NCBI RefSeq assembly: GCF_013004645.1
Contig: NZ_JABEME010000011.1
Coordinates: 1 to 64,000, forward strand
Reading direction: 5' to 3'
Length of the DNA: 64,000 nt
From: Stenotrophomonas africana
GTDB taxonomy: Bacteria; Pseudomonadota; Gammaproteobacteria; Xanthomonadales; Xanthomonadaceae
Shown here: positions 8,730-16,768 of the stretch, piece by piece
How positions within the stretch are numbered: the stretch's first letter is position 1
Layout of the letters: every line of letters begins with the position of its first letter
Position numbers and translations under genes: made by a program
The notes under the pieces: model-generated
The model's database searches: none
What the model saw: the letters and a program-made list of their open reading frames with translations, nothing else
What the model was told of the DNA's origin: nothing

Positions 8730-10084
8730 GCACAGCACCCTATGATTACGACCTGATCGTCCTTGGCGGCGGCTCCGCCGGCCTGGCTGGCGCGATCCGG
8801 GCCGCGCAGTACGGCAAGCGCGTGGCGCTGCTGGAGCCCGGCGAACTGGGCGGCACCTGTGTCAATGTCGGCTGCGTGCCGAAGAAGGCGATGTGGCTGG
8901 CGGCCGACCTGCACGAGCGCATCGGCCTGGCCAGTGCGATGGGCTTCGATGTCGAGGCACGCCCGGCGCTGTCGTGGAAGGAACTGGTGATCCATCGCCA
9001 GGCCTACATCAGCAACATCCACACCAGCTACCACAAGCGCCTGGATGAAACCGGCGTGGTGCGCATTCCCGCGCGCGGCCATCTGCTCGATGCGCACACC
9101 GTGGCCTGCAGCGATGGCGTGCGTTACAGCGCCGAGCACATCCTGATCGCCACCGGCGCGCACCCGCTGCGGCCCGACATTCCCGGCGCAGAGCTGGGCC
9201 TGGTTTCCGATGATTTCTTCGACCTGCGTGCGGCACCAGCCGAGGTGGCGATCATCGGTGGCGGTTACATTGCAGTGGAGCTGGCCGGATTGCTGCAGGC
9301 ACTGGGCAGCAAGGTGAGCCTGCTGGTGCGCGGCAAGCGCCTGCTGGAGCGCTTCGACTACGAGCTGACCGACCAGTTGGCCGAGAACCTGAAGCAGCAG
9401 GGCGTACGGATTCATTTCGGCTATCGCCTGCGCGAACTGCAGCGCGATGGCGAACGCGTTCGTGCGTTCGGCCATGACGGCCCGATCGACAGTGTGTTCG
9501 ATGCGGTGTTCTTCGCTGCCGGCCGCCGTGGAAACAGTCGTGATCTGGGCCTGGAAGCGCTCGGTATCGGCATCGGCGAACACCAGCAGGTGCAGGTGGA
9601 TGAATGGCAGACCACCTCTGTGCCGAGCGTGCATGCCGTGGGTGACATCGCTGGCAAGGTGGGCCTGACCCCGGTGGCGGTGGCGGCTTCGCGGCGGCTG
9701 ATGGACCGCCTGTTCGGGGGGCGCCCGCAGTCGAAGATGGATTACGAGAACGTGGCCAGCGTGGTGTTCTCGCATCCGCCGCTGGGCGCTGTGGGCATGA
9801 GCGAGGAAGACGCGCGTGCATGTTTCGACCAGGTGAGCGTCTACCACAGCCGTTTCCGTCCGATGCTGCAGGCGCTGGCCAACGGTACCCAGCGCAGCCT
9901 GTTCAAGATGGTCTGTGCGGGTCCGGAAGAACGGGTGGTGGGCATCCACCTGCTGGGCGAAGCGGCCGACGAGATCCTGCAGGGTTTCGCAGTGGCGGTG
10001 AAGATGGGCGCGACCAAGGCCCAGTTCGACGACACCGTGGCGATCCACCCGACCTCGGCCGAGGAAGTGGTGCTGATGCGCTGA
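8726..10084 (+). CDS. gor: Glutathione-disulfide reductase
   Basis: A 452-residue NADPH-dependent flavoenzyme that reduces oxidised glutathione in the cytoplasm. The order is FAD-binding GGGSAGLAGA (about 14-23), redox-active disulfide GGTCVNVGCVPKK (Cys45/Cys50), NADPH Rossmann motif IIGGGYIAVELAG (about 175-187), second FAD motif AVGDIAGKVGLTPVA and the dimer interface ending HPTSAEE, which carries the catalytic His-Glu pair. The C-terminus VVLMR lacks any extra cysteine pair as in mercuric or trypanothione variants, supporting plain glutathione reductase. The ATG overlaps the preceding stop by four bases, so expression is coupled to the FAD oxidoreductase, whose H2O2 or redox products might explain the pairing (inference). 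Confidence 0.93.
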   Translation: MSTAPYDYDLIVLGGGSAGLAGAIRAAQYGKRVALLEPGELGGTCVNVGCVPKKAMWLAADLHERIGLASAMGFDVEARPALSWKELVIHRQAYISNIHTSYHKRLDETGVVRIPARGHLLDAHTVACSDGVRYSAEHILIATGAHPLRPDIPGAELGLVSDDFFDLRAAPAEVAIIGGGYIAVELAGLLQALGSKVSLLVRGKRLLERFDYELTDQLAENLKQQGVRIHFGYRLRELQRDGERVRAFGHDGPIDSVFDAVFFAAGRRGNSRDLGLEALGIGIGEHQQVQVDEWQTTSVPSVHAVGDIAGKVGLTPVAVAASRRLMDRLFGGRPQSKMDYENVASVVFSHPPLGAVGMSEEDARACFDQVSVYHSRFRPMLQALANGTQRSLFKMVCAGPEERVVGIHLLGEAADEILQGFAVAVKMGATKAQFDDTVAIHPTSAEEVVLMR

Positions 10085-10095
10085 GCGGGGCGGTT

Positions 10096-10188
10096 GTAGA
10101 GCCGAGCCTGTGCTCGGCCGTCGCTCTTTGTAGAGTCGAGCCATGCTCGACTGCGGTGGAAAGGCAGTCGAGCATGGCTCGACTCTAC
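10096..10188. repeat. SMAG cluster: one single unit plus one inverted pair
   Basis: Three GTAG-headed palindromes: 10096-10118 (GTAGAGCCGAGC...GCTCGGC), 10130-10152 (GTAGAGTCGAGCCATGCTCG) and its inverted mate 10166-10188. The last two form a long hairpin with a 13-base loop. They match the SMAG family described in Stenotrophomonas. The cluster separates gor from the next gene and may stop or stabilise transcript ends. Confidence 0.85.
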
Positions 10189-10271
10189 AAGGCGGGCACC
10201 AGGCGCACCCATGCGACAATGGACGCCCTTACGCCTTCCCTGGCCGCCCCGTGCGGCCCGCCGTCGTCCTG

Positions 10272-11192
10272 ATGTCCAGCCCCGCTTCCCGTATCGCCAC
10301 CGCTTCACCACGCATCGCGCTGGGTGGCATCGGCCTGGCCGCGATCGGCGCCATCGCCGCCTCCGGCAAGGCCATCATCGTCAAGCTCGGCCTGCGTCAC
10401 GGCGTGGATGCCACCACGCTGCTCGCCCTGCGCATGCTGATGGCGCTGCCGCTGTTCGTAGTGATGGCAGTGTGGGCTGCACGCCGGGCCACGCCGCTGT
10501 CCTGGGCCGACCGCGCCCGCGTGCTGTGGCTGGGCTTCACCGGCTACTACCTGTCCAGCCTGCTCGACTTCCAGGGACTGCAGTACATCAGCGTGACTCT
10601 GGAGCGCCTGATTCTTTACTTGAACCCGACCCTGGTGCTGCTGATCAACGTGCTGCTGGCGCGCCAGCGGCCGGGCCGGTGGCAGATCGGCGCGCTGGTG
10701 CTGAGTTACCTCGGCGTGCTGCTCGCCTTCGGCCACGATCTGCAGCGCGAGGGCGGGCAGATCATCGTCGGCAGCCTGCTGGTGCTGGGCAGTGCGCTCA
10801 GCTACGCGCTGTACCTGTTTGGCAGTGGGCAGGTAGTTGCGCGCATCGGTGCGGTGCGGCTGACCGCCTACGCCAGCTGCGTGGCCAGCGTGCTGGTGCT
10901 GCTGCATTTCGCGGTGACCCATCCGCTGCCGTTGCTGTGGCAGGCACCGGCGCCGGTGCAGTGGCTGTCGCTGGTCAATGCCACCGTGTGCACGGTGCTG
11001 CCGGTGCTGGCGATCATGCTGGCGGTGCAGCGCGTGGGTTCGTCGCTGGCCGCGCAGGTCGGTATGCTGGGCCCTGTTTCCACGATCGTGATGAGCCTAT
11101 GGCTGCTCGACGAACCGATGGGGCCGGCGCAGATCGCCGGCACCGTGCTGGTGCTGATCGGCGTACTGCTGGTGACCCGCCTGCGGCGCTGA
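10272..11192 (+). CDS. EamA/DMT-superfamily transporter
   Basis: A 306-residue inner-membrane permease with the two-fold repeated EamA architecture: about ten transmembrane helices in two halves (about 15-145 and 160-300), with the characteristic end-of-half loops (TLERLILYLNPTLVLLINVLLARQRPGRWQIGALVLSYLGVLLA and SLAAQVGMLGPVSTIVMSLWLLDEPMGPAQIAGTVLVLIGVLLV). The family exports or imports small metabolites; no substrate can be assigned. The ATG at 10272 (MSSPASRIATAS) avoids reading through the SMAG repeat upstream. Its stop codon overlaps the region where the alkyltransferase-like gene must begin, so the two are probably cotranscribed. Confidence 0.88.
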   Translation: MSSPASRIATASPRIALGGIGLAAIGAIAASGKAIIVKLGLRHGVDATTLLALRMLMALPLFVVMAVWAARRATPLSWADRARVLWLGFTGYYLSSLLDFQGLQYISVTLERLILYLNPTLVLLINVLLARQRPGRWQIGALVLSYLGVLLAFGHDLQREGGQIIVGSLLVLGSALSYALYLFGSGQVVARIGAVRLTAYASCVASVLVLLHFAVTHPLPLLWQAPAPVQWLSLVNATVCTVLPVLAIMLAVQRVGSSLAAQVGMLGPVSTIVMSLWLLDEPMGPAQIAGTVLVLIGVLLVTRLRR

Positions 11193-11527
11193 CGCCAGAG
11201 CAGGCGCGTGCGCGCATCCTGGCGGTGATCCGCGCGATCCCCGTGGGGCAGGTGATGGGCTATGGGCAGGTGGCGATGCGCGCCGGCCTGCCCGGGCGTG
11301 CGCGGCTGACCGCGCGCATCCTCGGCCAGAACGACGACCCGGACCTGCCCTGGCACCGCGTGCTGCGCTCGGATGGGCGCATTGCCATGGAGGAAGGGTC
11401 GGCTGGCTGGCGCGAGCAGTCACAGCGGCTGCGCGCCGAGGGCGTGGTGGTGGAGAACGGCCGGGTGCGGATGCCTGCGACTGATCCGGCGGCGGCACTG
11501 GATGCCGCCGTATGGGGCCCAGGCTGA
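11189..11527 (+). CDS. Alkyltransferase-like protein (MGMT family, Cys replaced by Trp)
   Basis: A DNA-binding domain of the O6-alkylguanine-DNA alkyltransferase fold, about 112 residues. The helix-turn-helix region (IPVGQVMGYGQVAMRAGLPGRARLTARIL) is clear. At the active site PCHR is replaced by LPWHRVLRSDG, the tryptophan form typical of alkyltransferase-like (ATL) proteins, which bind alkylated guanine and pass it to nucleotide excision repair instead of removing the alkyl group. The 5' end is unresolved: the domain needs residues beginning around LTPEQARARILAVIRAIP, but the only in-frame candidates are CTG 11189 (overlapping the EamA stop as CTGA), ATG 11099 (a 94-base overlap with EamA) or GTG 11225 (cuts into the first helix). 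CTG is listed as the best structural fit. Confidence 0.75.
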   Translation: MTPEQARARILAVIRAIPVGQVMGYGQVAMRAGLPGRARLTARILGQNDDPDLPWHRVLRSDGRIAMEEGSAGWREQSQRLRAEGVVVENGRVRMPATDPAAALDAAVWGPG

Positions 11528-11588
11528 GCACCGCTGGCGACTGAACAGGCTGCGCCTGGCGGTCGCCAACAAGACACGGTGCTGCGGC

Positions 11589-11594
11589 TATGAT
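11589..11594 (+). promoter_or_regulatory. Candidate -10 box (TATGAT) for the rhomboid gene
   Basis: TATGAT lies 27 bases upstream of the rhomboid ATG. No convincing -35 hexamer is visible, so this is a weak call. Confidence 0.3.
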
Positions 11595-11620
11595 GGAGGC
11601 CGTTCCATGCCGGTGCTCCC

Positions 11621-12295
11621 ATGTTCCCGCGACTGCCTACCGTCACCAAGGCCCTGCTGATCGCCAATGCGATCCTGTTCCTGCTGCAGCAGCCGTTCCT
11701 GCTCGGCATGCAGACCTTCGAGCCGTTCATGCTGCAACCACTGCAGCAGGGCTTCGATGCGTTCTCGCCGGGGGGCAACTTCCAGCCGTGGCAGCTGCTG
11801 ACCTATGGCTTCCTGCATGGCAGCTTCGGGCACCTGTTCTTCAACATGCTGGCCGTCTTCATGTTCGGCGCGCCGCTGGAGCAGACCTGGGGCGAGAAGC
11901 GCTTCCTGCTCTATTACCTGGTGTGCGTGGCCGGTGCCGGCGTCTGTCAATTGCTGGTGGGGACGCTGCTGGAAAACCCGGCCACGGTGCTGGGCGCCTC
12001 CGGCGGCGTGTTCGGCCTGCTGCTGGCCTACGGCATGCTGTTCCCGAACCAGCGGGTGATGCTGCTGTTCCCGCCGATTCCGATGAAGGCGCGGACCTTC
12101 GTGATCTTGTTTGGCGTGGGTGAGCTGGTCCTGGGCATGACCGGCTGGCAGCCGGGCGTGGCCCATTTCGCGCACCTCGGCGGCATGCTGTTCGGCTGGT
12201 TGCTGATCCGTTACTGGCGCGGGCAGCCGCCGTTCAACAAGCGCCGCCCGCCGGGCCCACCGAAGCGCCCGAACCATCTGCGCAGCATCAAATGA
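11621..12295 (+). CDS. Rhomboid-family intramembrane serine protease
   Basis: A 224-residue membrane protease that cleaves substrates within the bilayer. The signature set is complete: HGSFGHLFFNML in the second helix, GASGG carrying catalytic Ser127, and HFAHLGGMLFGW carrying catalytic His185. Six transmembrane helices fit the hydrophobic pattern, with a basic, proline-rich cytoplasmic tail (RRPPGPPKRPNHLRSIK). It is shorter than E. coli GlpG because the N-terminal cytoplasmic domain is absent. The last codons and the stop lie inside one arm of a perfect 16-bp inverted repeat, noted separately. Substrates are unknown. Confidence 0.9.
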   Translation: MFPRLPTVTKALLIANAILFLLQQPFLLGMQTFEPFMLQPLQQGFDAFSPGGNFQPWQLLTYGFLHGSFGHLFFNMLAVFMFGAPLEQTWGEKRFLLYYLVCVAGAGVCQLLVGTLLENPATVLGASGGVFGLLLAYGMLFPNQRVMLLFPPIPMKARTFVILFGVGELVLGMTGWQPGVAHFAHLGGMLFGWLLIRYWRGQPPFNKRRPPGPPKRPNHLRSIK

Positions 12296-12317
12296 TCCGA
12301 AGGATCATTTGATGCTG
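12283..12317 (+). terminator. Perfect 16-bp hairpin spanning the rhomboid stop codon
   Basis: CAGCATCAAATGATCC (12283-12298), loop GAA, then the exact inverse GGATCATTTGATGCTG (12302-12317). The first arm encodes the rhomboid C-terminus and stop. There is no T-run afterwards, so it may protect the 3' end or terminate inefficiently. Confidence 0.6.
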
Positions 12318-12381
12318 TAGGTGCCGACCTTGGTTGGCACACCTTCTCCCATGCAGGTGGGTGCCGACCGTTGGTCGGCAC
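12317..12381. repeat. GTAG-headed GTGCCGACC palindromes (two copies)
   Basis: GTAG followed by GTGCCGACCTTGGTTGGCAC (12321-12340), then a second palindrome GTGCCGACC-GTT-GGTCGGCAC (12361-12381). They fill the gap between the convergent rhomboid and flavoprotein genes. The same family occurs near 3955 and, in variant form, near 48310. Confidence 0.7.
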
Positions 12382-12385
12382 ACCT

Positions 12386-13969
12386 TCACAGATCCCGCAA
12401 CACCACCTGCGCGGCGTTGTGGCCCGGCGCACCGGTGACGCCGCCGCCGGGATGGGTTCCCGAACCGCACAGGTACAGGCCGGGCAGGGCGCCGCGGTAG
12501 CCAGCCTGGCCGACCATCGGCCGCGCCGAGAACAACTGGTTGGCACTCAGCGCGCCGTGGAAGATGTCGCCACCGACCAGGCCGAAGGTGCGTTCCAGAT
12601 CCAGCGGCGACAACGCCTGCCGACCGAGGACGCTGTCAGCGAAGCCGGGCGCATAGCGTTCGACGGTAGCGATCATCAGGTCAGCCACGGTTTCCCGGTG
12701 ATCATCCCAATGGCGGTCCCCAGGCAACACCGGTGCCACGTGCTGGCAGAACAGGCTGGCCACATGCTGTCCGGGCGGGGCCAGGGAATCGTCCAGCGTG
12801 CTGGGAATCAGCATTTCCACGATCGGTTCGCGTGACCAGCCATCGCGGCGGGCGTCCAGCCAGGCGCGATCCATGTAGTCCAGGCTGGGTGCCATGATGA
12901 TGCCGGCGCTGAGGTGATCGCCTCGGCCGGGCAGGGCGCTGAAATCCGGCAGCCGAGACAGCGCCACGTTCATCCGGAACGTGCCCGAACCGCAGCGCCA
13001 GTTCGCCATGCGTTCGCGTGTGGCAGCGGGCACCTGCGACGGTTCCAGCAATTGTTCGTACAGCAGCTTTGGATTGACGTTGGCGATCACCGTACGTGCG
13101 CGCAGAACTTTGCCATCAGCCAGTTCCACGCCCACTGCGCGACTCTGCTCGATCAACACGCGCTGCACACCAGCCTCCATGCGCAGCTCCGCACCGGCCT
13201 CGCGTGCAGCGGCGGCGATGGCCTGGCTGATCGCGCCCATGCCGCCGATCGCATGGCCCCATGCACCTTTCACGCCGTTGCACTGGCCGAACACGTGATG
13301 CAGCAACACATAGGCACTGCCCGGCGTGTAGGGACTGGCATAGTTGCCGACGATGCCGTCGAATCCGAACAAAGCCTTGATCGGTTCGCTCTCGAACCAG
13401 CGGTCCAGGTACTCCGCCGCCGACAGCGTGAACAGGTCCAGCAGCTCCTGGCGCAGCGGAGCATCCAGCGTCGCCAGTTCGCGGCCGAGTTTCCCCATCT
13501 GCCACAGGGCGGGCAGGGTACGCCAACCGCCTGCTACGCCCAGGTCCGGCGGCGCGCGCAAGGCCCATGCGCGCAGCACGTCGGCGAAGATCTCCAGGCG
13601 TGCTTCGTACGCGGGCAGGCGCTGTGCGTCCCGCTCGGAGAACTTGGCGACTTCGGCCTGGGTGCGGCCAGGCGCCGACAACAGGTGGCGGCCGTCCGGC
13701 AATGGCAGGAAGTTGTTGGCCGGACGCGCGACGATGCGCAGCCCATGCGCATGCAGCTGCAGATCGTCGATCACTTTCGGCTGCAGCAGCGAGACCGTGT
13801 ACGACGCGACCGAGTTGCGGAAGCCGGGATGGAACTCCTCGGTGACTGCGGCGCCGCCGAGCACGCCGCGCCGTTCAAGGACCAGCGCCTTCTTTCCGGC
13901 ACGTGCCAGGTAGGCGGCGCAGACCAGGCCATTGTGGCCACCACCGATGATGATCGCATCCCAGGACAT
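12386..13969 (-). CDS. PYROXD2-like FAD/NAD(P)-binding oxidoreductase (phytoene-desaturase fold)
   Basis: A 527-residue flavoprotein. The N-terminus WDAIIIGGGHNGLVCAAYLARAGKKALVLERRGVLGGAA is a dinucleotide-binding motif typical of the phytoene-desaturase / amine-oxidase superfamily. The C-terminal FAD contact GLYLCGSGTHPGGGVTGAPGHNAA is characteristic of the PYROXD2 branch. Despite the fold, no carotenoid genes lie nearby, so a role in carotenoid synthesis is not supported; the reaction is unknown. The ATG at 13969 is preceded by AGAGG at ideal spacing, better than the GTG two codons upstream. Downstream, the gene converges on the rhomboid gene across a palindrome cluster; upstream lies a long inverted repeat. 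Confidence 0.85.
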   Translation of the reverse strand: MSWDAIIIGGGHNGLVCAAYLARAGKKALVLERRGVLGGAAVTEEFHPGFRNSVASYTVSLLQPKVIDDLQLHAHGLRIVARPANNFLPLPDGRHLLSAPGRTQAEVAKFSERDAQRLPAYEARLEIFADVLRAWALRAPPDLGVAGGWRTLPALWQMGKLGRELATLDAPLRQELLDLFTLSAAEYLDRWFESEPIKALFGFDGIVGNYASPYTPGSAYVLLHHVFGQCNGVKGAWGHAIGGMGAISQAIAAAAREAGAELRMEAGVQRVLIEQSRAVGVELADGKVLRARTVIANVNPKLLYEQLLEPSQVPAATRERMANWRCGSGTFRMNVALSRLPDFSALPGRGDHLSAGIIMAPSLDYMDRAWLDARRDGWSREPIVEMLIPSTLDDSLAPPGQHVASLFCQHVAPVLPGDRHWDDHRETVADLMIATVERYAPGFADSVLGRQALSPLDLERTFGLVGGDIFHGALSANQLFSARPMVGQAGYRGALPGLYLCGSGTHPGGGVTGAPGHNAAQVVLRDL

Positions 13970-13981
13970 CAGCACCTCTGG

Positions 13982-14066
13982 AAAAAGGGGACGGAGGGGA
14001 TCAAGTCGCTATCTGCATCTGAGCGCAGGGGGAGAAACGACTTAATCCCCTCCGTCCCCTTTTTTG
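13982..14066. repeat. Long inverted repeat, GACGGAGGGGATYAAGTCG arms (copy 1)
   Basis: The left arm AAAAAGGGGACGGAGGGGAT begins at 13982 and continues CAAGTCG; the right arm (about 14038-14066) is its near-exact inverse ending in a T-run, with a spacer of about 28 bases. The outer A- and T-runs make it a bidirectional terminator in form. The right arm supplies the last codons and stop of the VOC gene. A second copy lies at 62453-62519. Confidence 0.85.
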
Positions 14067-14536
14067 ATTGCCGCTTCGATGGTCGCGATGTCGATCTTCT
14101 TCATCGGCATCATCGCGTTGAAGGCGCGCTTGGCCAATGCCTTGTCCTTGCTGGTCACCGCTTCGATCAGCATGCGCGGGCTGATCTGCCAGGAGATGCC
14201 CCAGCGATCCTTGCACCAGCCGCATTGGCTCTCCTGGCCACCGTTGCCGACGATGGCGTTCCACAGACGGTCGGTCTCAGCCTGGTCCTCGGTCTGGATC
14301 TGGAAGGAAAACGCTTCGCTGTGCTTGAACGCAGGCCCACCATTGAGACCGACGCAGGGGATGCCGCAGACAGTGAATTCGACGGTCAGTACGTTGCCTT
14401 CCTTGCCGTCGGGGTAGTCGCCCGGTGCGTGATGCACGGCGGTCACCGCGCTGTCGGGCAGGATGCTGGCATAGAAGGTGGCGGCATCGAGCGCGCCGTT
14501 GTCGTACCAGACACAGATGGTGTTCTTGTGTGCCAT
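14042..14536 (-). CDS. PhnB-like VOC-superfamily protein
   Basis: A 164-residue protein of the PhnB / '3-demethylubiquinone-9 3-methyltransferase' domain family within the vicinal-oxygen-chelate fold. Typical pieces are ITICVWYDNGALDAATFYASILPDS-like strand-helix start, GLNGGPAFKHSEAFSFQI, CGWCKDRWGISWQISP and the late NAMMPMKKIDIATIEAA. The methyltransferase label attached to this family is historical; no catalytic role is demonstrated. The ATG at 14536 begins MAHKNTICVWYD, matching the family start. The C-terminus (KKGDGGD) and stop codon are encoded by one arm of the flanking inverted repeat and look like a repeat-derived replacement of the normal end. The gene sits between two minus-strand genes, with its own transcription likely. 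Confidence 0.85.
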   Translation of the reverse strand: MAHKNTICVWYDNGALDAATFYASILPDSAVTAVHHAPGDYPDGKEGNVLTVEFTVCGIPCVGLNGGPAFKHSEAFSFQIQTEDQAETDRLWNAIVGNGGQESQCGWCKDRWGISWQISPRMLIEAVTSKDKALAKRAFNAMMPMKKIDIATIEAAIKKGDGGD

Positions 14537-14609
14537 GTCGGGGCTCCGCGTTGGACGAAGCTGCAGCGATAGCACGCCCGGTGTTAACCCGGGATCGTGC
14601 TGCACCCGC

Positions 14610-14637
14610 AAAAAAAAGGGCGCCCCAAGGCGCCCTC
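14610..14637 (-). terminator. Terminator of the first M13 peptidase gene
   Basis: On the minus strand GGGCGCC-TTGG-GGCGCCC is followed by a run of eight T. It lies about 25 bases after the stop of the M13 gene. Confidence 0.92.
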
Positions 14638-14660
14638 TGCATTACCGTGTGGCAGCTGGT

Positions 14661-16670
14661 TCAGCGCCAGACCTTGATCTGCTCGGCTTCGCTGCGCTGC
14701 ATCGGCTGGCCGGCCTTGCAGCTGAAGGTGGCACCGAAGGCCGGCAGGTTGGCCAGCGTGCCATTGCTGCGCCACAGGCCCGGTGCACGGATGTCGGCGG
14801 TCAGGCGGCGCACGGCCTCGTTCGGAGACAGCTGCTGCGCCCACAGCGCCGACCAGGCGCGGAAGAAGCCCTGCTGCTGGGTCTGCTTGGCCTTCGGTTC
14901 CTGTGCGGTGTAGGCCGCCCAGGCCAGTTCCAGACCGGCGATGTCGGCCAGATTCTCTTCCTGGGTAAGCGTGCCGTTGACCTTGGCACCCTTCACGCCC
15001 GGGAAGTCGTAGGCGCCGTACTGCGCAGCCACGCGGTTGCCGAGCAGGGTCCAGGCGGTCTTGTCGGCCGGGGTCCACCAGCTGCGCAGCTCGCCCTTGG
15101 CGTCGACCAGCGCACCCTTGGCGTCGATCGCACGGGTCAGCTCATGGCCGACCAGGCCACCGAAGCTGCCGAACTTGTCGGCGGCGTCAGCCTTGGCGTT
15201 GAACACCGGCCCCTGCAGGATCGCGGCGGTGACGATCAGGCGGTTCTGGGCCAGATCGTAGGCCAGCGAAGGCTGCTGCGGCAGCACGTCCCAACGGCGG
15301 TCGGCGTTGCCCTTGCCGATGCGCTTCATTTCCTCGCGATGGCGCCAGGTTGAAGCAATCAGCATGTTGCCGCCGAACGAGCCACGACCCATCGGCTGCA
15401 CGCTGTAGTCGAGGTCGCGCAGCGGGGTGCCGATCTCGATCTTCAGCGCGGCCAGCTTGGCCTGCGCTTCGGTCTTGGCCTCGGCACTCATCCAGCTGCT
15501 GTTCTTGACTGCTTCGATCTGCACTTCGCGCACCTTGTCGACGATCCACGCCGCCTGGCGACGGTCTTCGGCCGACAGGTAGCGGGCGGCGTATTCGCGG
15601 CCGACCATCGGGCCAGCGGCCACGTTGATCGCATCGAGCACGTCTTCCCAACGCTGCGGCGGCAGGGTCTCGCCACGCAGCACGCGGCCACGGAATTCGA
15701 ACTCGGCGTCGCGATAGGCCTTGGACAGGTACGGCGCCATCGAGTCGCCCACGCGCCAGCGCAGGTAGGCCTTCCACTGGTCCGGCTTGAGCTTGGTGAC
15801 CATGCCGTCGAGCTGCTTGAACAGGCCCGGGTCGGCCAGCGAGACCAGGTCGTCATCCACGCCCTGTGCCTTCAGGAACGCATCCAGCTGCAGATTGCGG
15901 TAACGGCTGTTGAGCTCCTTGGTGGAGATCGGCGCGTAGTTGTTGAACGGGTTGTTGATGCCGGCCAGCGACTGCGCATTGCGCGCCAGCTCGGTTTCCA
16001 GCGCGATCACCGCCTGCGACTCGGCATCCAGCTTGGCGGCCGGGGTGCCGGTCAGCGCCAGGATCTGTTTGACGTAGGCGCGGTAGCGGCCCATCAGGGC
16101 CACGGTGTCGGCGTCGGTGCGGGTATAGAACGCCGGGTCCGGCAGGCCCATGCCGCCCTGCATGAAGTAGCCGATGTGACGGTCCAGCGCCTTCAGATCG
16201 ACGTCGGGGCCGAAGTTGAAGGCCACCGGGATACCGACCTGGTGCAGCGCGGCGATCGATGCCGGCACATCCTTGGCCTTCTTGATGGCGTTGATGCGGG
16301 TCAGCAGCGGGGCGATCGGGTTGGAACCGTCCGCTTCCACGGCGGCTTCGTCCAGGCCACTGGCCCAGAAGTCGCCCAGCAGTTTCTGCACGTTGCCCTG
16401 CGGCGATTTCATCGCGGCGTCGAGCAGTTCACGCTGCTGCTGGCGGCTGCGATCGACCAGCTGGCCCAGCGCGGTGGTGGCGCCGGTCTGCGGCACCGGA
16501 TTGGCCTTCAGCCAGCCTGCGTTGGTAGCGTCATAGAAGTCGCTGCACTGGGCACTGACGGCCGGAGCGCGTGCGGCCTTCTTCTTGGCGGCGGCGAACG
16601 CATCGTGGGTCGGGACCAGGGTCGCCAGGCTGATGCCCAGGGCGATGGCAAGCGGACGGAAGTTGGGCAT
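14661..16670 (-). CDS. M13 (neprilysin-family) peptidase homologue with broken zinc motif
   Basis: A 669-residue exported protein of the M13 family (signal peptide about 1-27, ending DAFAA). The N-terminal PF05649-like and C-terminal PF01431-like parts are both full length, and the late motifs ENLADIAGLELAW and SWWTPADKTAW are kept. However, the zinc motif HExxH reads H509-E-L-T-R513, so the second histidine ligand is arginine (codon CGT, 15132-15134). The substrate-binding NAYY motif seen in its neighbour (NAYYNPLQNEIVFPAAILQPPFF) has become LAYDLAQNRLIVTAAILQGPVF. It is therefore probably catalytically inactive or strongly altered, while remaining an intact, undisrupted reading frame. It lies just downstream of an intact M13 paralogue, each with its own terminator. 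Confidence 0.9.
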   Translation of the reverse strand: MPNFRPLAIALGISLATLVPTHDAFAAAKKKAARAPAVSAQCSDFYDATNAGWLKANPVPQTGATTALGQLVDRSRQQQRELLDAAMKSPQGNVQKLLGDFWASGLDEAAVEADGSNPIAPLLTRINAIKKAKDVPASIAALHQVGIPVAFNFGPDVDLKALDRHIGYFMQGGMGLPDPAFYTRTDADTVALMGRYRAYVKQILALTGTPAAKLDAESQAVIALETELARNAQSLAGINNPFNNYAPISTKELNSRYRNLQLDAFLKAQGVDDDLVSLADPGLFKQLDGMVTKLKPDQWKAYLRWRVGDSMAPYLSKAYRDAEFEFRGRVLRGETLPPQRWEDVLDAINVAAGPMVGREYAARYLSAEDRRQAAWIVDKVREVQIEAVKNSSWMSAEAKTEAQAKLAALKIEIGTPLRDLDYSVQPMGRGSFGGNMLIASTWRHREEMKRIGKGNADRRWDVLPQQPSLAYDLAQNRLIVTAAILQGPVFNAKADAADKFGSFGGLVGHELTRAIDAKGALVDAKGELRSWWTPADKTAWTLLGNRVAAQYGAYDFPGVKGAKVNGTLTQEENLADIAGLELAWAAYTAQEPKAKQTQQQGFFRAWSALWAQQLSPNEAVRRLTADIRAPGLWRSNGTLANLPAFGATFSCKAGQPMQRSEAEQIKVWR

Positions 16671-16768
16671 GTGGAACGAATCCGTGATGGATTGAGGGCG
16701 CGCGCACTATAGCAAGCCGCGCATCGACGCGGCATGCACGCATCACGCCGCGCTCGCAGGGCGCCGCC

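Noticed and set aside
12386..13969. Carotenoid desaturase (CrtI)
   Set aside because: The fold matches, but the C-terminal motif is of PYROXD2 type and no other carotenoid gene is nearby.
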